NCBI GenBank assembly: GCA_029245955.1 | Contig: JAQWOH010000040.1 | Location: forward strand, 173,004 to 237,003 | DNA length: 64,000 nucleotides | Direction of reading: 5' to 3' | DNA from: Fuerstiella sp. | Lineage (GTDB): Bacteria > Planctomycetota > Planctomycetia > Planctomycetales > Planctomycetaceae | Shown here: positions 29,370 through 38,675 of the stretch, piece by piece | Position numbering within the stretch: the stretch's first letter is position 1 | Layout: each line of letters begins with the position of its first letter | Position numbers and translations under genes: made by a program | The notes under the pieces: model-generated | The model's input: only the letters and a program-made list of their open reading frames with translations | What the model was told of the DNA's origin: nothing | Database searches by the model: none

Positions 29370-30674
29370 CTATCGGCTGTGGTACCTTTCGGCAAATTCC
29401 TCAAATGGTGCCGGGGCGTCCTTTGGAAAACGGTCCAGAATCATCTGAAGTCGCTGCCGGCGGTGCGGCGCCTGTTTATCCAGCGGACTGACCTCTGACT
29501 GCTGCAGCGGGTCCTTTTCAAGGTCGTGAAAGCTGCCCTGATTGTCGACAACGTGGTGCCAGTCGCGCACCATTCGGAATTCGCCAATCTGCGAATAGAT
29601 CCAGTTGCGTTTGTCGAAGGGATCATCATCACCACGAAGACTCGGCACAAATGACCTGCCGTCCAGGGTCACTCCGTCCGGTAACTTCGCGTCTCCGATT
29701 TCCAGAAGTGTCGGATACAGATCTGTGAAATCGATCAGGTCTCGTGAGATGCGACCGCCGGTCGTCAGAAACGGGGCGCGCACAATGAGCGGAACATGAA
29801 CTCCGTAGTCGGCTCTGCGGCCTTTGCCTTTTGCGTATGGCTCCCCGTTCAGACTGCCGGCGACCGCTGATCCGTTGTCGCCGGTAAATACCACCAGAGT
29901 ATTCTCACGAAGTCCGGCCTGATCGACGGCATCCGTCAGCTGACCGAAAAGTCGGTCCATGTAACTGACATTACCTGCATACAACGATGCCTTCTCGTAC
30001 GGCGGATTGGTCCTGTTTTGTGGCGTCGTGTCATGAGGACCGTGTGTCAGCAGCATCGGATAGTAGACAAGAAACGGACGATTCTTTTGATGCCTGATAA
30101 AGTTAATCAGAAACTCGTTAATCGCATCCGGTCCGTATTTCGAAGTCGTACGCTGACCATTGGTCATGATGTGACCGTCCCAGTAACGTTTTTCTGTTTC
30201 CGGTCGACCCGCCTCAGTTCCCGTCCATACGCAGTGCTCGTCAAAGCCATGCCGACTGAGCGCGTTCGGTTGATGCCGCAGATCATTAATCTGCCATTTG
30301 CCTCCAATTGCTGTCGCATATCCGGAATCGCGAAGTACGCGCACAAAGGTACTGAACTTCGTCCAGCTGAGTCCGCTTCCTCCCCAGCGGGGCACGTCGT
30401 AGTGCTGAGTCCACCCGTGCCGAAACGGATACTGGCCGGTCAGCAGGGTCACCCGAGTCGGAGTGCAGATAGGCATACACCATGCTGTTTCATAACGCAC
30501 ACCCTGTCGAGCAAGGCGGTCGACATTGGGCGTTTGATGCTTCGCGCCATAGCAGCTCACCCAGTCGCGACCCATGTCGTCGACCATCACCAGGATGATG
30601 TTCGGGCGATCTGATGCCGTGACAGATCCGCCGAATGCCAGCAATGCAGACCAGATACAGAAACTTCGGTTCAT
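29370..30674 (-). CDS. Secreted sulfatase, possibly truncated by a stop near its C-terminus
   Basis: ATG 30674 begins a signal peptide (FCIWSALLAFGGSVTA) followed by PNIILVMVDDMGRDW. The formylglycine motif is C70-T-P-T-R74 with VTLLTGQYPFRHGW. GGKWQIND, YYPMLLTHGPH, FTGDNGSAVAG and KGRRADYGVHVPLIVRAP complete the fold. It resembles the 446-residue sulfatase at 9885 and the N-terminal module of the window's first gene in having the TGDNG and KGKG-type loop. Length 434 is within range, but the same frame continues for 44 codons after the TAG. It starts 22 bp after the stop of another sulfatase gene, so the two form one transcript with the upstream cytochrome genes. Confidence 0.9.
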   Translation of the reverse strand: MNRSFCIWSALLAFGGSVTASDRPNIILVMVDDMGRDWVSCYGAKHQTPNVDRLARQGVRYETAWCMPICTPTRVTLLTGQYPFRHGWTQHYDVPRWGGSGLSWTKFSTFVRVLRDSGYATAIGGKWQINDLRHQPNALSRHGFDEHCVWTGTEAGRPETEKRYWDGHIMTNGQRTTSKYGPDAINEFLINFIRHQKNRPFLVYYPMLLTHGPHDTTPQNRTNPPYEKASLYAGNVSYMDRLFGQLTDAVDQAGLRENTLVVFTGDNGSAVAGSLNGEPYAKGKGRRADYGVHVPLIVRAPFLTTGGRISRDLIDFTDLYPTLLEIGDAKLPDGVTLDGRSFVPSLRGDDDPFDKRNWIYSQIGEFRMVRDWHHVVDNQGSFHDLEKDPLQQSEVSPLDKQAPHRRQRLQMILDRFPKDAPAPFEEFAERYHSR

Positions 30675-30696
30675 TGTTCTTCCACTTCAGAGTTGT

Positions 30697-32106
30697 TCAC
30701 TTCGTCTCCAGGAGATTCTTCCAGCTCCCGACCGGCTCAAAAAAGGGGTCATCATAGTCCGCTCCGGCATGGCTGCTCCGCATACTTTTCAGCAGGTCCG
30801 TCGTCTCCTGCTTCATCAAGGCCACACGGTCAGGGTGAGCGGACGCCACGTTATTTTCTTCGCCCCAGTCACTGGAGAGGTCGTACAGTTCGCCACCAGG
30901 CAGAACCAGCTTGAATCGATCCTTCACCAGAGAAATATCATTGCCACGGACAAACGGGATCGACTTGACTCGTTCATCTGTTCTTCCGGTAAGGATCGGC
31001 CAGACATCCTGTCCGTCAATCGGTCGAATGTCGGGCATTTGATAACCTGTCAGCCCCGCGATGGTCGGAAAGTAATCGAGTGTAGAAAGCGGGACGTCGA
31101 GTTCCGTTCCGGACGCGAGCCTGCCCGGCCAGCAGGCCAGTGCAGGAACGCGAACTCCGCCGTCATAGAGGTCGCGTTTGCGTCCCCGCAGCCCGTTGGT
31201 CACACCCTGTCTGCGTTTCGACGGTCTCTGGCCCTCCGGCCCGTTATCCGAACAGAAGAAGATCAACGTATTCTCCGCAACACCCAATTCCTGAAGCTTG
31301 GCGCGAATACGACCGACCTGTTCATCCAGCTCGGTGATGCACCCGAAATAATGGGCAGCTTCGCCGTGGCCATCATACATTTTCAGGTATTCCGGACCGG
31401 CCTCAATATCTTCATGAGGTGCGTGAAACCAAACCACAGAAAAGAACGGCTGACCGTCCTTCACGGCCTTTTCCATAAACGGAACTGCTTGATCGACAAC
31501 CACGCGAGCGGCACCGCCTGCCAGCCGAGGATCTTCGGGGGCAAGCGGCTTTCCGTCGTCGTAGAAAGGGTTGTTCCTTGAACGATTGCCGATGCCCGGA
31601 TTCCACAGGTTTACCGCCGATTCCGTCACGAACGAACGATCGTAGTCGCGATCCCATGGCGGTGCGAAGTTCCCTGCGGGATTTCGCCTGGATCCCTTCG
31701 CGGAAGTATTCTTATTGAGCGTACCAAGATGCCACTTGCCGAAGTGTCCGGTGACATAGCCTTGTCCCCTCAGCATCCGCGCCAGTGTGACTTCCTGTAT
31801 CGGCAAATGGCCGACGTTGGCCGACCAGATGCCGTAGCGATGGTGGTGGCGCCCGGTCAGACATGTGCCTCGCGTCGGGGAACAGACACTGTTTCCCGAG
31901 TAGAAATGTGTCAACTTCACTCCATCCATGGCCATCCGGTCAAGGTGCGGCGTCCTGATGATATCATTTCCGTTGAAGCCCGTGTCACCGTATCCCATGT
32001 CATCGGCCATCATCAGGACGATGTTGGGATATTCGACGCCGTGACAAACGGCAACTGTCACAAGCCAGAAAAGCGAGCTGGTTGTTATTCGTTTCAAAAC
32101 GTTCAT
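30697..32106 (-). CDS. Secreted arylsulfatase
   Basis: The signal peptide (RITTSSLFWLVTVAVCHG) is followed by YPNIVLMMADDMGYGDTGFNG, and the formylglycine motif C75-S-P-T-R79 with GTCLTGRHHHRYG. FGKWHLGTLNK, WFHAPHEDIEAGPEY, FCSDNGPEG and LYDGGVRVPALACWPG show a full arylsulfatase. Length 469. It is 22 bp upstream of the next sulfatase and 148 bp downstream of the surface cytochrome gene at 32255-34702. All share one strand, suggesting co-expression of desulfation with the cytochrome/DUF1552 proteins. Substrate unknown. Confidence 0.93.
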   Translation of the reverse strand: MNVLKRITTSSLFWLVTVAVCHGVEYPNIVLMMADDMGYGDTGFNGNDIIRTPHLDRMAMDGVKLTHFYSGNSVCSPTRGTCLTGRHHHRYGIWSANVGHLPIQEVTLARMLRGQGYVTGHFGKWHLGTLNKNTSAKGSRRNPAGNFAPPWDRDYDRSFVTESAVNLWNPGIGNRSRNNPFYDDGKPLAPEDPRLAGGAARVVVDQAVPFMEKAVKDGQPFFSVVWFHAPHEDIEAGPEYLKMYDGHGEAAHYFGCITELDEQVGRIRAKLQELGVAENTLIFFCSDNGPEGQRPSKRRQGVTNGLRGRKRDLYDGGVRVPALACWPGRLASGTELDVPLSTLDYFPTIAGLTGYQMPDIRPIDGQDVWPILTGRTDERVKSIPFVRGNDISLVKDRFKLVLPGGELYDLSSDWGEENNVASAHPDRVALMKQETTDLLKSMRSSHAGADYDDPFFEPVGSWKNLLETK

Positions 32107-32254
32107 TCCGTCGCGTCTTTCTGCTATCGGTGCGCTGAGTGATCTGCCTCCGGCCGCCGCTGATCCTTCCTCAGCACCTCGCTCACGTCAGGTCATCCAT
32201 CAGCGCCGAAGACCACCTCGGCCCAAAGGTACAGCGCAGCCATCACAATCGTTT

Positions 32255-34702
32255 TTACTTGGTGTGAAAGGCCTCACTGGAAACAATCTGCTGGATCATT
32301 TCCCGCAGACCGAAATTTTTCTGCGGGGCCGTATTAACAATCTGGTCGATGTCGTCACGATCAGTGAAGCTCAACCGGCGGCCGAGCGCGTAGATGAACA
32401 GCTTTTCCGTCAGGCAGCGTACAAACTGTTCAGGCCGCTCCAGCAAGAATCTCTTGATACCATCGGGCCCGGGAATGACGGTTCCGTCGGGTAGTTCACC
32501 GGACGAATCAATGGCCAGCTGTTTGCTGTACCGGTCTCGCCACACACCAACATGATCGAAGTTTTCCATAGACAAACCGATGGGATCGATCTTGCGGTGA
32601 CACTCGTAACAGGTGGGATTATTTCGGTGTTTCTGCATCAACTGTCGAAACGTGGAAACGCCGCGTGTGTCCGGTTCAATGGGGTCCACATCCGGCGGCG
32701 GTGGATTGGGGGGCGTCCCCAGAAGATTTTCCAACACCCAGATGCCCCGAATCACGGGTTGAGTCTCCACGCCATTGGACGTCGCCGTCAGGATGCTTCC
32801 GTGGCCCAGCAGACCACCTCGATGATCCTTCAGCCTGAGCGACACTTTCTGAAAAGTGTCGTGCGTCACACCCCCAATTTTGTAGTGTCGGGCGAGTGCA
32901 GCGTTCAGAAAAGTGTAGTCCGAGTCAACAAACTCAAGAACGCTGCGATTTCCGTCCAGCACATGCCGAAACAACATCTGCGTCTCCTGACGCATTGCAT
33001 TTTCCAGATCGTCTTCGTAGTAGCTTCGGTTCTGTTCGGGGTCAGGAGGCATTTCGCCCAGCTTTCGCAGATCTAGCCACTGGCCGACAAAATTTTCCGT
33101 CAGCGCTTCGGCTCGGCGGTCCTGCAGCATTCGCTCCACGTGCGACCGCACTACCTCCGGATCGTTCAGTTGCCCACGGTCAGCAGCGCTGCGAAGCAGA
33201 TCGTCGGGCATCGAGCTCCACAGAAAATACGACAGCCGAGTCGCCAGCTCGTGCTGACTTACCGTCCGCCCGGATGATGCTTCCGGTGTCGACTCCACAA
33301 GATAAAGGAAGTTCGGCGAGGTAAGTATAGCCCGTACGCCGTACTTCGCAGCGGCCCAGAAGTCGCCATTATCTGCCAGGTACCGCCGGGAAAGTTTGAG
33401 ATAGGGATTCAGTTCTTCTCTGCTGACAGGTCGCCGAAAAGCCCGGTCGGCAACTCGTGTCAAACAGGCATCCAGATAATCCGCGTCCGGTTTCCGTGGC
33501 GGATCCGGGAAAAACCTGGCAAATCCTGCAGGTGGCCAGCGTTCATAGTCCGGGCCATCAAATTCCACCGAGTACACATGAAGTTCCGGCCCGGACCCAA
33601 TGTACATCTCTGGCGGATTGCGCAGAGGATAGATAGCATCGTCAGTGTATTTCGGCAGAACCTTGCGCATGATCCTTTTGAATGAACCCTTGGGGCCGTT
33701 GGCCCAGTGCAGATGAACGGTAAAGCCGCGTTCAAGCCATACACGATGTTCAATTTCAATAATGCGGTCATCCGGAATTGCATATTCTCCAATAATACGG
33801 TGAGCAGTGGGACCGAGTTCGCGGGAGTCAATGCTGACCGAAAGTCGCATCGGCTGGTCCGAGTCGTACCGCAGATCCTCATCCTTGTAACGTGACTTTC
33901 GCTGACTCGCCCGTGCCGTAAAACGAATTACATATTCACCGTCAGCTGGAACGCCGTGACGTTTATCAAGACGCGACAGTGACAGAGGCTGCCGAAACTT
34001 GATGAACAGACGAGCAGCGTCGTCACCGAACCCGACACGTGCCCCGCCGATTTCCTCGCCCACCAGCCGTTCATGAAATCTTTCCGGTCGCGGGCCGGGG
34101 CGAACTGCCTTGTCCGCAACTTTCCGAGCCGCTTCAAGGTAATTGCGCAGTAGATAGTCAGATGTGACAAGTCCCTCGCCGACATTGTCGAATCCCTCCG
34201 TGGAATCATCCGCCGGAAAAGTCGCAGTGGGGTCAAAGTCCACCATTTTCAGCCGAAACAGATCACGAATGGTGTTGCGGTATTCAACACGATTCAAACG
34301 CCGCAGCACGACCTTCCCAACATTCTCTCGCGCAGCTTCTCTCGCACGGGCCAGAGAAGCCGTAAGGTGCAGGACAACCCGTTTCAGTTCTTCCGTCGCT
34401 GGCTGCTTCTCGTCTTCCGGAGGCATCGCGCCAAGGTTCAACTGGTCAAGAACTTCCTGCAGCCGCTCGGCTTCGTCGGTGCTGATCGATTCTGATGGCA
34501 GCCTGTCGAAACGACGATCAGCCTTCTGCGTTTCGGCCCCGTGGCACCGAACGCAGTATGTCCTCAGAAACGGTTGCAACAATTCGCTTCCATGATCGTC
34601 CGCCTGTGTTGAGAGAGCACAGAAGCCAATGAACAGGAAGATCATCGCGAATCGACATGCCGCAGGCGGTCGGCCCGCATTGCATAAAACAGAAAACTTC
34701 AT
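32255..34702 (-). CDS. Planctomycete surface cytochrome (DUF1587-1592-1588-1585), copy B
   Basis: An 815-residue exported protein. After a signal peptide (CRFAMIFLFIGFCALSTQA) come haem-c motif C50-V-R-C-H54 and LNLGAMPPED. DUF1587 follows (LRRLNRVEYRNTIRDLF, near residue 133), a middle beta-rich segment, DUF1592 (ATRLSYFLWSSMPDDLL), DUF1588 (GGLLGHGSILTATSNGVETQ, VLENLLGTPPNPPPPDV, CYECHRKIDPIGLSMENFD) and DUF1585 (EKLFIYALGRRLSFTD to VSSEAFHTK). Two CxxCH sites are kept. Its ATG overlaps the stop of the upstream DUF1552 gene (ATGA at 34699-34702), so translation is coupled. Family function is not established; surface electron transfer or a structural role is possible. Confidence 0.9.
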   Translation of the reverse strand: MKFSVLCNAGRPPAACRFAMIFLFIGFCALSTQADDHGSELLQPFLRTYCVRCHGAETQKADRRFDRLPSESISTDEAERLQEVLDQLNLGAMPPEDEKQPATEELKRVVLHLTASLARAREAARENVGKVVLRRLNRVEYRNTIRDLFRLKMVDFDPTATFPADDSTEGFDNVGEGLVTSDYLLRNYLEAARKVADKAVRPGPRPERFHERLVGEEIGGARVGFGDDAARLFIKFRQPLSLSRLDKRHGVPADGEYVIRFTARASQRKSRYKDEDLRYDSDQPMRLSVSIDSRELGPTAHRIIGEYAIPDDRIIEIEHRVWLERGFTVHLHWANGPKGSFKRIMRKVLPKYTDDAIYPLRNPPEMYIGSGPELHVYSVEFDGPDYERWPPAGFARFFPDPPRKPDADYLDACLTRVADRAFRRPVSREELNPYLKLSRRYLADNGDFWAAAKYGVRAILTSPNFLYLVESTPEASSGRTVSQHELATRLSYFLWSSMPDDLLRSAADRGQLNDPEVVRSHVERMLQDRRAEALTENFVGQWLDLRKLGEMPPDPEQNRSYYEDDLENAMRQETQMLFRHVLDGNRSVLEFVDSDYTFLNAALARHYKIGGVTHDTFQKVSLRLKDHRGGLLGHGSILTATSNGVETQPVIRGIWVLENLLGTPPNPPPPDVDPIEPDTRGVSTFRQLMQKHRNNPTCYECHRKIDPIGLSMENFDHVGVWRDRYSKQLAIDSSGELPDGTVIPGPDGIKRFLLERPEQFVRCLTEKLFIYALGRRLSFTDRDDIDQIVNTAPQKNFGLREMIQQIVSSEAFHTK

Positions 34703-35973
34703 GTCAGCAGGTGATTCAGGTTATTAGTGGTTGTGGAAAATGTTTCGGTTTCGACGCCCAGCTGCTGCAGGATCGTGACATACAGATCTGACAAAGCGCG
34801 GCCGTCGCGACCGTTCCGCTCAAAGCGGTGATGGGCACCATTTCGCAGTCCTCCACCGGCCACCATGATTGGCAGACTCCGACTGGAATGTGCACTGGCA
34901 TTGCCCATACCGCTGCCGAACATCACGACCGTTGAGTCCAGCAGCGACTGACCACTTAAGTCCGGTGTGTCCTTCAGTTTCGTCAGGAATCGGGAAAACT
35001 GTGCCGCATAAAAGGACTCGATGATCGAAAGCTCTTTAAGCAGTTCCGGACGTTTTCCGTGATGCGTCAGAGAGTGATAGCCCAGCGTAATACCGTCAAA
35101 AGGAAACATCCTGTTGCCGCCCGGATGTCCGTAGCAGATCACGTTTGTGGCATCCGTCTGCAGCGCCAGAACCATGAGGTCGTACATTACTGAGGTATTG
35201 TACGGATACTCAAGATCAACGATCGAGTCGTCATCGTCGCCGCCGCGAATAACGTCATCCGCGATATTCGGTTTGGCAATGTCGATCCAGTCAGCCTGCC
35301 GTATCAGCTGGACTTCGACTTCTCGAATTGAGGTGAGATATTGTTCCAGCTTTTGCCGATCAGCTTTGGCAAGGCGGGCATTCAGGCGTTTCGCATCCTG
35401 TCGAACCACATCCAGGATACTCGCATCCTCGTCAAGGAATTTCCTGGTTCGCAGCCTGGTTTTGGCATTGTCGTCAACAAACAGACGCGTGAAGACTCGC
35501 GTCGGGTCCGCGTCGGTCGGTAGATTAATTCCTGCACGCGACCACGAAACACCGCCGGAACCAAGCAGCAGTGATGGAAATCGTGTGGCCTGCCCAATCT
35601 GTTCCGCGAGAAGCTGATCCAGAGAAAGCAGTTTCTGCGGCTGGTCTCGGACGTCTTTCATTTCGACGCCGTTCAACAGCGTATTGGAACACCCGTGACC
35701 ACCGCCGACTCCGGAGTGATCAACGTTGGTGAAAATCGTCAGGTCACTTCGATGCCGTTCCAGAGACGTCAACAGTCGCGGCATTTCATAATCCGCACCG
35801 GTTTCCTGCGGAAAGAATCCCCCTGGATTCATGCCGTAATTGGGAGCCACACAAACGAATCGTTTCGCCTTGCCGCCGGCCAAATCGTCATTCGCTGCGC
35901 GAAGCGATGCAAATGCGGGTAACGCGATCGAAACCCCGAGTCCCCGCAGAAACCTTCGTCGTTCCAGCATCAT
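34699..35973 (-). CDS. DUF1552 exported protein, copy B
   Basis: I start at ATG 35973 (next codon also ATG), because it leads straight into LERRRFLRGLGVSIALPAF, a Tat signal with RRRFL. The frame is open to 36066, but that adds a polar stretch. VCVAPNYGMNPGGFFPQ, LTIFTNVDHSGVGGGHG, SLDQLLAEQIGQATRFPSL, YHSLTHHGKRPELLKEL and VVMFGSGMGNASAHSSRSLP are DUF1552 hallmarks. 424 residues from this start, normal length. The gene is translationally coupled to the cytochrome downstream and lies 116 bp after the previous cytochrome stop, which makes it the second of two consecutive DUF1552-cytochrome pairs. Confidence 0.9.
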   Translation of the reverse strand: MMLERRRFLRGLGVSIALPAFASLRAANDDLAGGKAKRFVCVAPNYGMNPGGFFPQETGADYEMPRLLTSLERHRSDLTIFTNVDHSGVGGGHGCSNTLLNGVEMKDVRDQPQKLLSLDQLLAEQIGQATRFPSLLLGSGGVSWSRAGINLPTDADPTRVFTRLFVDDNAKTRLRTRKFLDEDASILDVVRQDAKRLNARLAKADRQKLEQYLTSIREVEVQLIRQADWIDIAKPNIADDVIRGGDDDDSIVDLEYPYNTSVMYDLMVLALQTDATNVICYGHPGGNRMFPFDGITLGYHSLTHHGKRPELLKELSIIESFYAAQFSRFLTKLKDTPDLSGQSLLDSTVVMFGSGMGNASAHSSRSLPIMVAGGGLRNGAHHRFERNGRDGRALSDLYVTILQQLGVETETFSTTTNNLNHLLT

Positions 35974-36089
35974 ATTCTTTCTTTGTCTTGTCATGTCGCG
36001 TGTGCTATCGTGGCTGACTGATTCTTCCGACCACTCGCGTTGTGCTGTGTTTATCTGAGCCGACAATCAGCGCCGGACATCGGTCGTCA

Positions 36090-38675
36090 CTATCGCCTCA
36101 GAAAAGTGTCGCTTGTGGCAACAAGAACAACCAGGTCTCTCAGACCATAACCTCTCTCCGCACAGACAGCCGCGATCTTTCTGACGTCAGCGTGATCGCG
36201 GAACGTCATGGATCGTCCCGTCGCGTAGGTCAGCAGTTTTTGCGTAAGAGCTTCCGTAAACCGTTCTTTCCGATCAATCAGCAGTTTCTTGAGTCCCCGT
36301 TCATCCTGAAATGTTTCACCAGAAGGCAGTTGACCGGAGCCATCAACAGCAGCCCCCGTTCCCCGACGTCCGCTGTAGTGGGATCGGTAGCCGCCAACCG
36401 GGTCGTAAAACTCCAGCGCAAAGCCCGCCGGGTCAATCTTCCTGTGGCATTCAGCACACGCTTCCACATTGCGATGTCGGTTTAACTGTTCACGAATTGT
36501 CGTCGCGCCCCGCGTATCGGGTTCCAGAGGCTCCACATCGGGCGGCGGCGGAGACGGAGGCGTGCCGAAGATGTTCTCCAGCACCCACACGCCTCGCACG
36601 ACGGGAGACGTTTCGATGCCGTTGGCAGTCAGTGTCAGCACGCTGCCCTGGCCCAGCAGCCCACCACGATGGTGTTCGGGGGTCAGGGCGACGCGGCGAA
36701 ACGTTTCTCCGATGACTCCATCGATGCCGTAATGTGCCGCAAGAGCGTCGTTAAGGAAGGTGTAGTCACTGTCCAGAAAGTTCAGAATCGAACCGTTGGA
36801 TTCCAGCAGGTCGGCAAAGAACAGTCGCGTCTCTGCCTTGAAAAAGAACTCCAGCCGATGGTCGTAGTAGGATTCAAACGTCTTGTGATCCGGCGGCATT
36901 GAGCCAAGAATGTTGATGTGCAGCCAGCTGTCCGTAAAATGCGTAATGAAGGCGTCGGCTTTGTCGTCCGCCAGGACGCGCCCCACCTGACTTCTGAGTG
37001 CTTCCCTGTCGGCCAGTTTTCCGAACGATGCCACGGCTGTCAGTTCCGAATCAGGCATCGTGCTCCACAGAAAATATGACAGACGCGACGCCACCTCATG
37101 CTGAGTCAGCCTCGGGTCAACCTCGTCATCGCCCTCGTCCAGATACAGGAACCTCGGCGATGTCAGGATGGCCGCCAGCCCCGATTTAATTGCATCGGCA
37201 TGAGTTTCCCCATCCTGAATCCGCCGTCGGATAAACGCCCCATAGTGTTGGACATCGTCAGGTTCGACGGGCTGCCGGAATGCGCGAGCAGCAAACCGCT
37301 GCACTACGTGATCGACGTCAATCTTTGACGCATCGGTTTCGTTACCAAAGAGCATTCGATGGCTGGCGGGCGGCCACTGATCATAGATCGGCCCCTCGAT
37401 ACCCATTCCCCAGATCCGCATACGAGGCCCGTGATAGACCTCCGACAGAATTCTGTTGTCCTTGTTCTTCAGCAGTCTGGCAACCAGCGCAACATCGCGA
37501 GCGTTGCCCAGATTCGCTGAATCCAACTGAGTTTTTGTGGCGCGAATGACCTCAGGATGATGTTTTTCCGCCACCTTTCGGATATTGCCTTTCGAACTTA
37601 CACCGTTGGCCCAGCTGACAAACGGAACTGCTCCTTTCCGCAGCCACACCCGCTGCGTGAACACTTCGGGTTGCTCGTCGGGCAAGTCCCAGACCCGCAC
37701 AAGTCGCCGCTGATCAGCCGCAGTTTTCTCCAGCAGACGCGCTTCGGGCGCAACCCAGAGCGCCATTTTGAGCGGGAACTTTCGGTACCGCTCGAACTCG
37801 CCATGATTGTAGCCGTGATCCAGTCGGTTCGCAGCCGCCGCCTTCACGCTGATTCTGTACCAGCCATCTGCGGGAGCGCCGCCTTCTTTCACAAACGACT
37901 TTACGTAATTCGGGTGTCGTTCTGAGGGCTGACCATGGCCAATTTCCAGATACTCATTGTCAACAATCAGTCGCCATGTCACCGGAGCACGTTCGTAGGA
38001 ATAGATCCCGTTGAAGTCTTTTCCCGTGTAATACCATTTCTTCTGCTCCGGCTGCAGCACGTCAAAGAAGGATGCGCTGTCCAGAGAAGACTCAGCGACC
38101 TCCACGTAACGCTGTAACTGGTAATTCGAGAGTGTGAGGGCTTCGCCGATGTTGTCAAATCCGTCTTCAATGGCATCGGGAGGGAAATCACCGGTGGGAT
38201 CATGACCGTTGGTGCGCATGCCCAGCAGATCGCGCATTGTGTTCCGATATTCGAAACGATTGAGCCGGCGCATTATCGTCGATGCGGGCGCCGTGCCATT
38301 TTCAGCTTCCTGCAGATAGCCGGTAATCCAATTAATCACCTGACGCGTCTTCCGCGTGGGTGGTTGAGTGACGTCTTTCTTCTTCGGTGGCATGTCCCCC
38401 CGATTCATCGCATCCAGAGCTTCCTCAAGCAGCAAGTTTGCATCGTCATCGGTCGTCAGACCGGAAGAGAACTGATCCAGACGACGATCCCCCTTCTGCG
38501 CCGTTTCACCATGGCAGCGTTGACAATACTGTTTGAAATAGTCCGCCACGAAAGGAGTGAGAACCCTTTCCTCACTCCTTTCAGCACAAACCTTCTGCTG
38601 AGCAAACAGCAGAGGAATCGATGCCGCCAGCCAGACGGCCTGACGCATTCGCAGGTAAATTACTAAAACGGTCAT
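36090..38675 (-). CDS. Planctomycete surface cytochrome (DUF1587-1592-1588-1585), copy A
   Basis: ATG 38675 is chosen because it overlaps the stop of the DUF1552 gene as ATGA; ATG 38648 would give a shorter signal. The signal core is WLAASIPLLF. Haem motif C51-Q-R-C-H55 and NRGDMPPKK follow, then DUF1587 (MRRLNRFEYRNTMRDLLG), DUF1592 (ASRLSYFLWSTMPDSEL), DUF1588 (GLLGQGSVLTLTANGIETS, FGTPPSPPPPDVEPL, CAECHRKIDPAGFALEFYD) and DUF1585 (QKLLTYATGRSMTF). It is 861 residues, with a longer middle segment than copy B. Early in the coding region there is a perfect 12-bp inverted repeat (38550-38582). Same family and same partner arrangement as copy B; function unknown. Confidence 0.9.
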   Translation of the reverse strand: MTVLVIYLRMRQAVWLAASIPLLFAQQKVCAERSEERVLTPFVADYFKQYCQRCHGETAQKGDRRLDQFSSGLTTDDDANLLLEEALDAMNRGDMPPKKKDVTQPPTRKTRQVINWITGYLQEAENGTAPASTIMRRLNRFEYRNTMRDLLGMRTNGHDPTGDFPPDAIEDGFDNIGEALTLSNYQLQRYVEVAESSLDSASFFDVLQPEQKKWYYTGKDFNGIYSYERAPVTWRLIVDNEYLEIGHGQPSERHPNYVKSFVKEGGAPADGWYRISVKAAAANRLDHGYNHGEFERYRKFPLKMALWVAPEARLLEKTAADQRRLVRVWDLPDEQPEVFTQRVWLRKGAVPFVSWANGVSSKGNIRKVAEKHHPEVIRATKTQLDSANLGNARDVALVARLLKNKDNRILSEVYHGPRMRIWGMGIEGPIYDQWPPASHRMLFGNETDASKIDVDHVVQRFAARAFRQPVEPDDVQHYGAFIRRRIQDGETHADAIKSGLAAILTSPRFLYLDEGDDEVDPRLTQHEVASRLSYFLWSTMPDSELTAVASFGKLADREALRSQVGRVLADDKADAFITHFTDSWLHINILGSMPPDHKTFESYYDHRLEFFFKAETRLFFADLLESNGSILNFLDSDYTFLNDALAAHYGIDGVIGETFRRVALTPEHHRGGLLGQGSVLTLTANGIETSPVVRGVWVLENIFGTPPSPPPPDVEPLEPDTRGATTIREQLNRHRNVEACAECHRKIDPAGFALEFYDPVGGYRSHYSGRRGTGAAVDGSGQLPSGETFQDERGLKKLLIDRKERFTEALTQKLLTYATGRSMTFRDHADVRKIAAVCAERGYGLRDLVVLVATSDTFLRR
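38550..38582 (-). repeat. 12-bp perfect inverted repeat inside the cytochrome copy A gene
   Basis: GAAAGGAGTGAG (38550-38561) and CTCACTCCTTTC (38571-38582) are exact reverse complements with a nine-base loop. They lie about 93-126 bases after the start codon, where an mRNA hairpin could slow ribosomes. The segment codes for SEERVLTPF, so the repeat may be chance within coding sequence. Confidence 0.6.

Noticed and set aside
30574..31581. Plus-strand frame (about 335 codons) opposite the sulfatase at 30697
   Set aside because: Antisense shadow without a family motif or ribosome-binding site.
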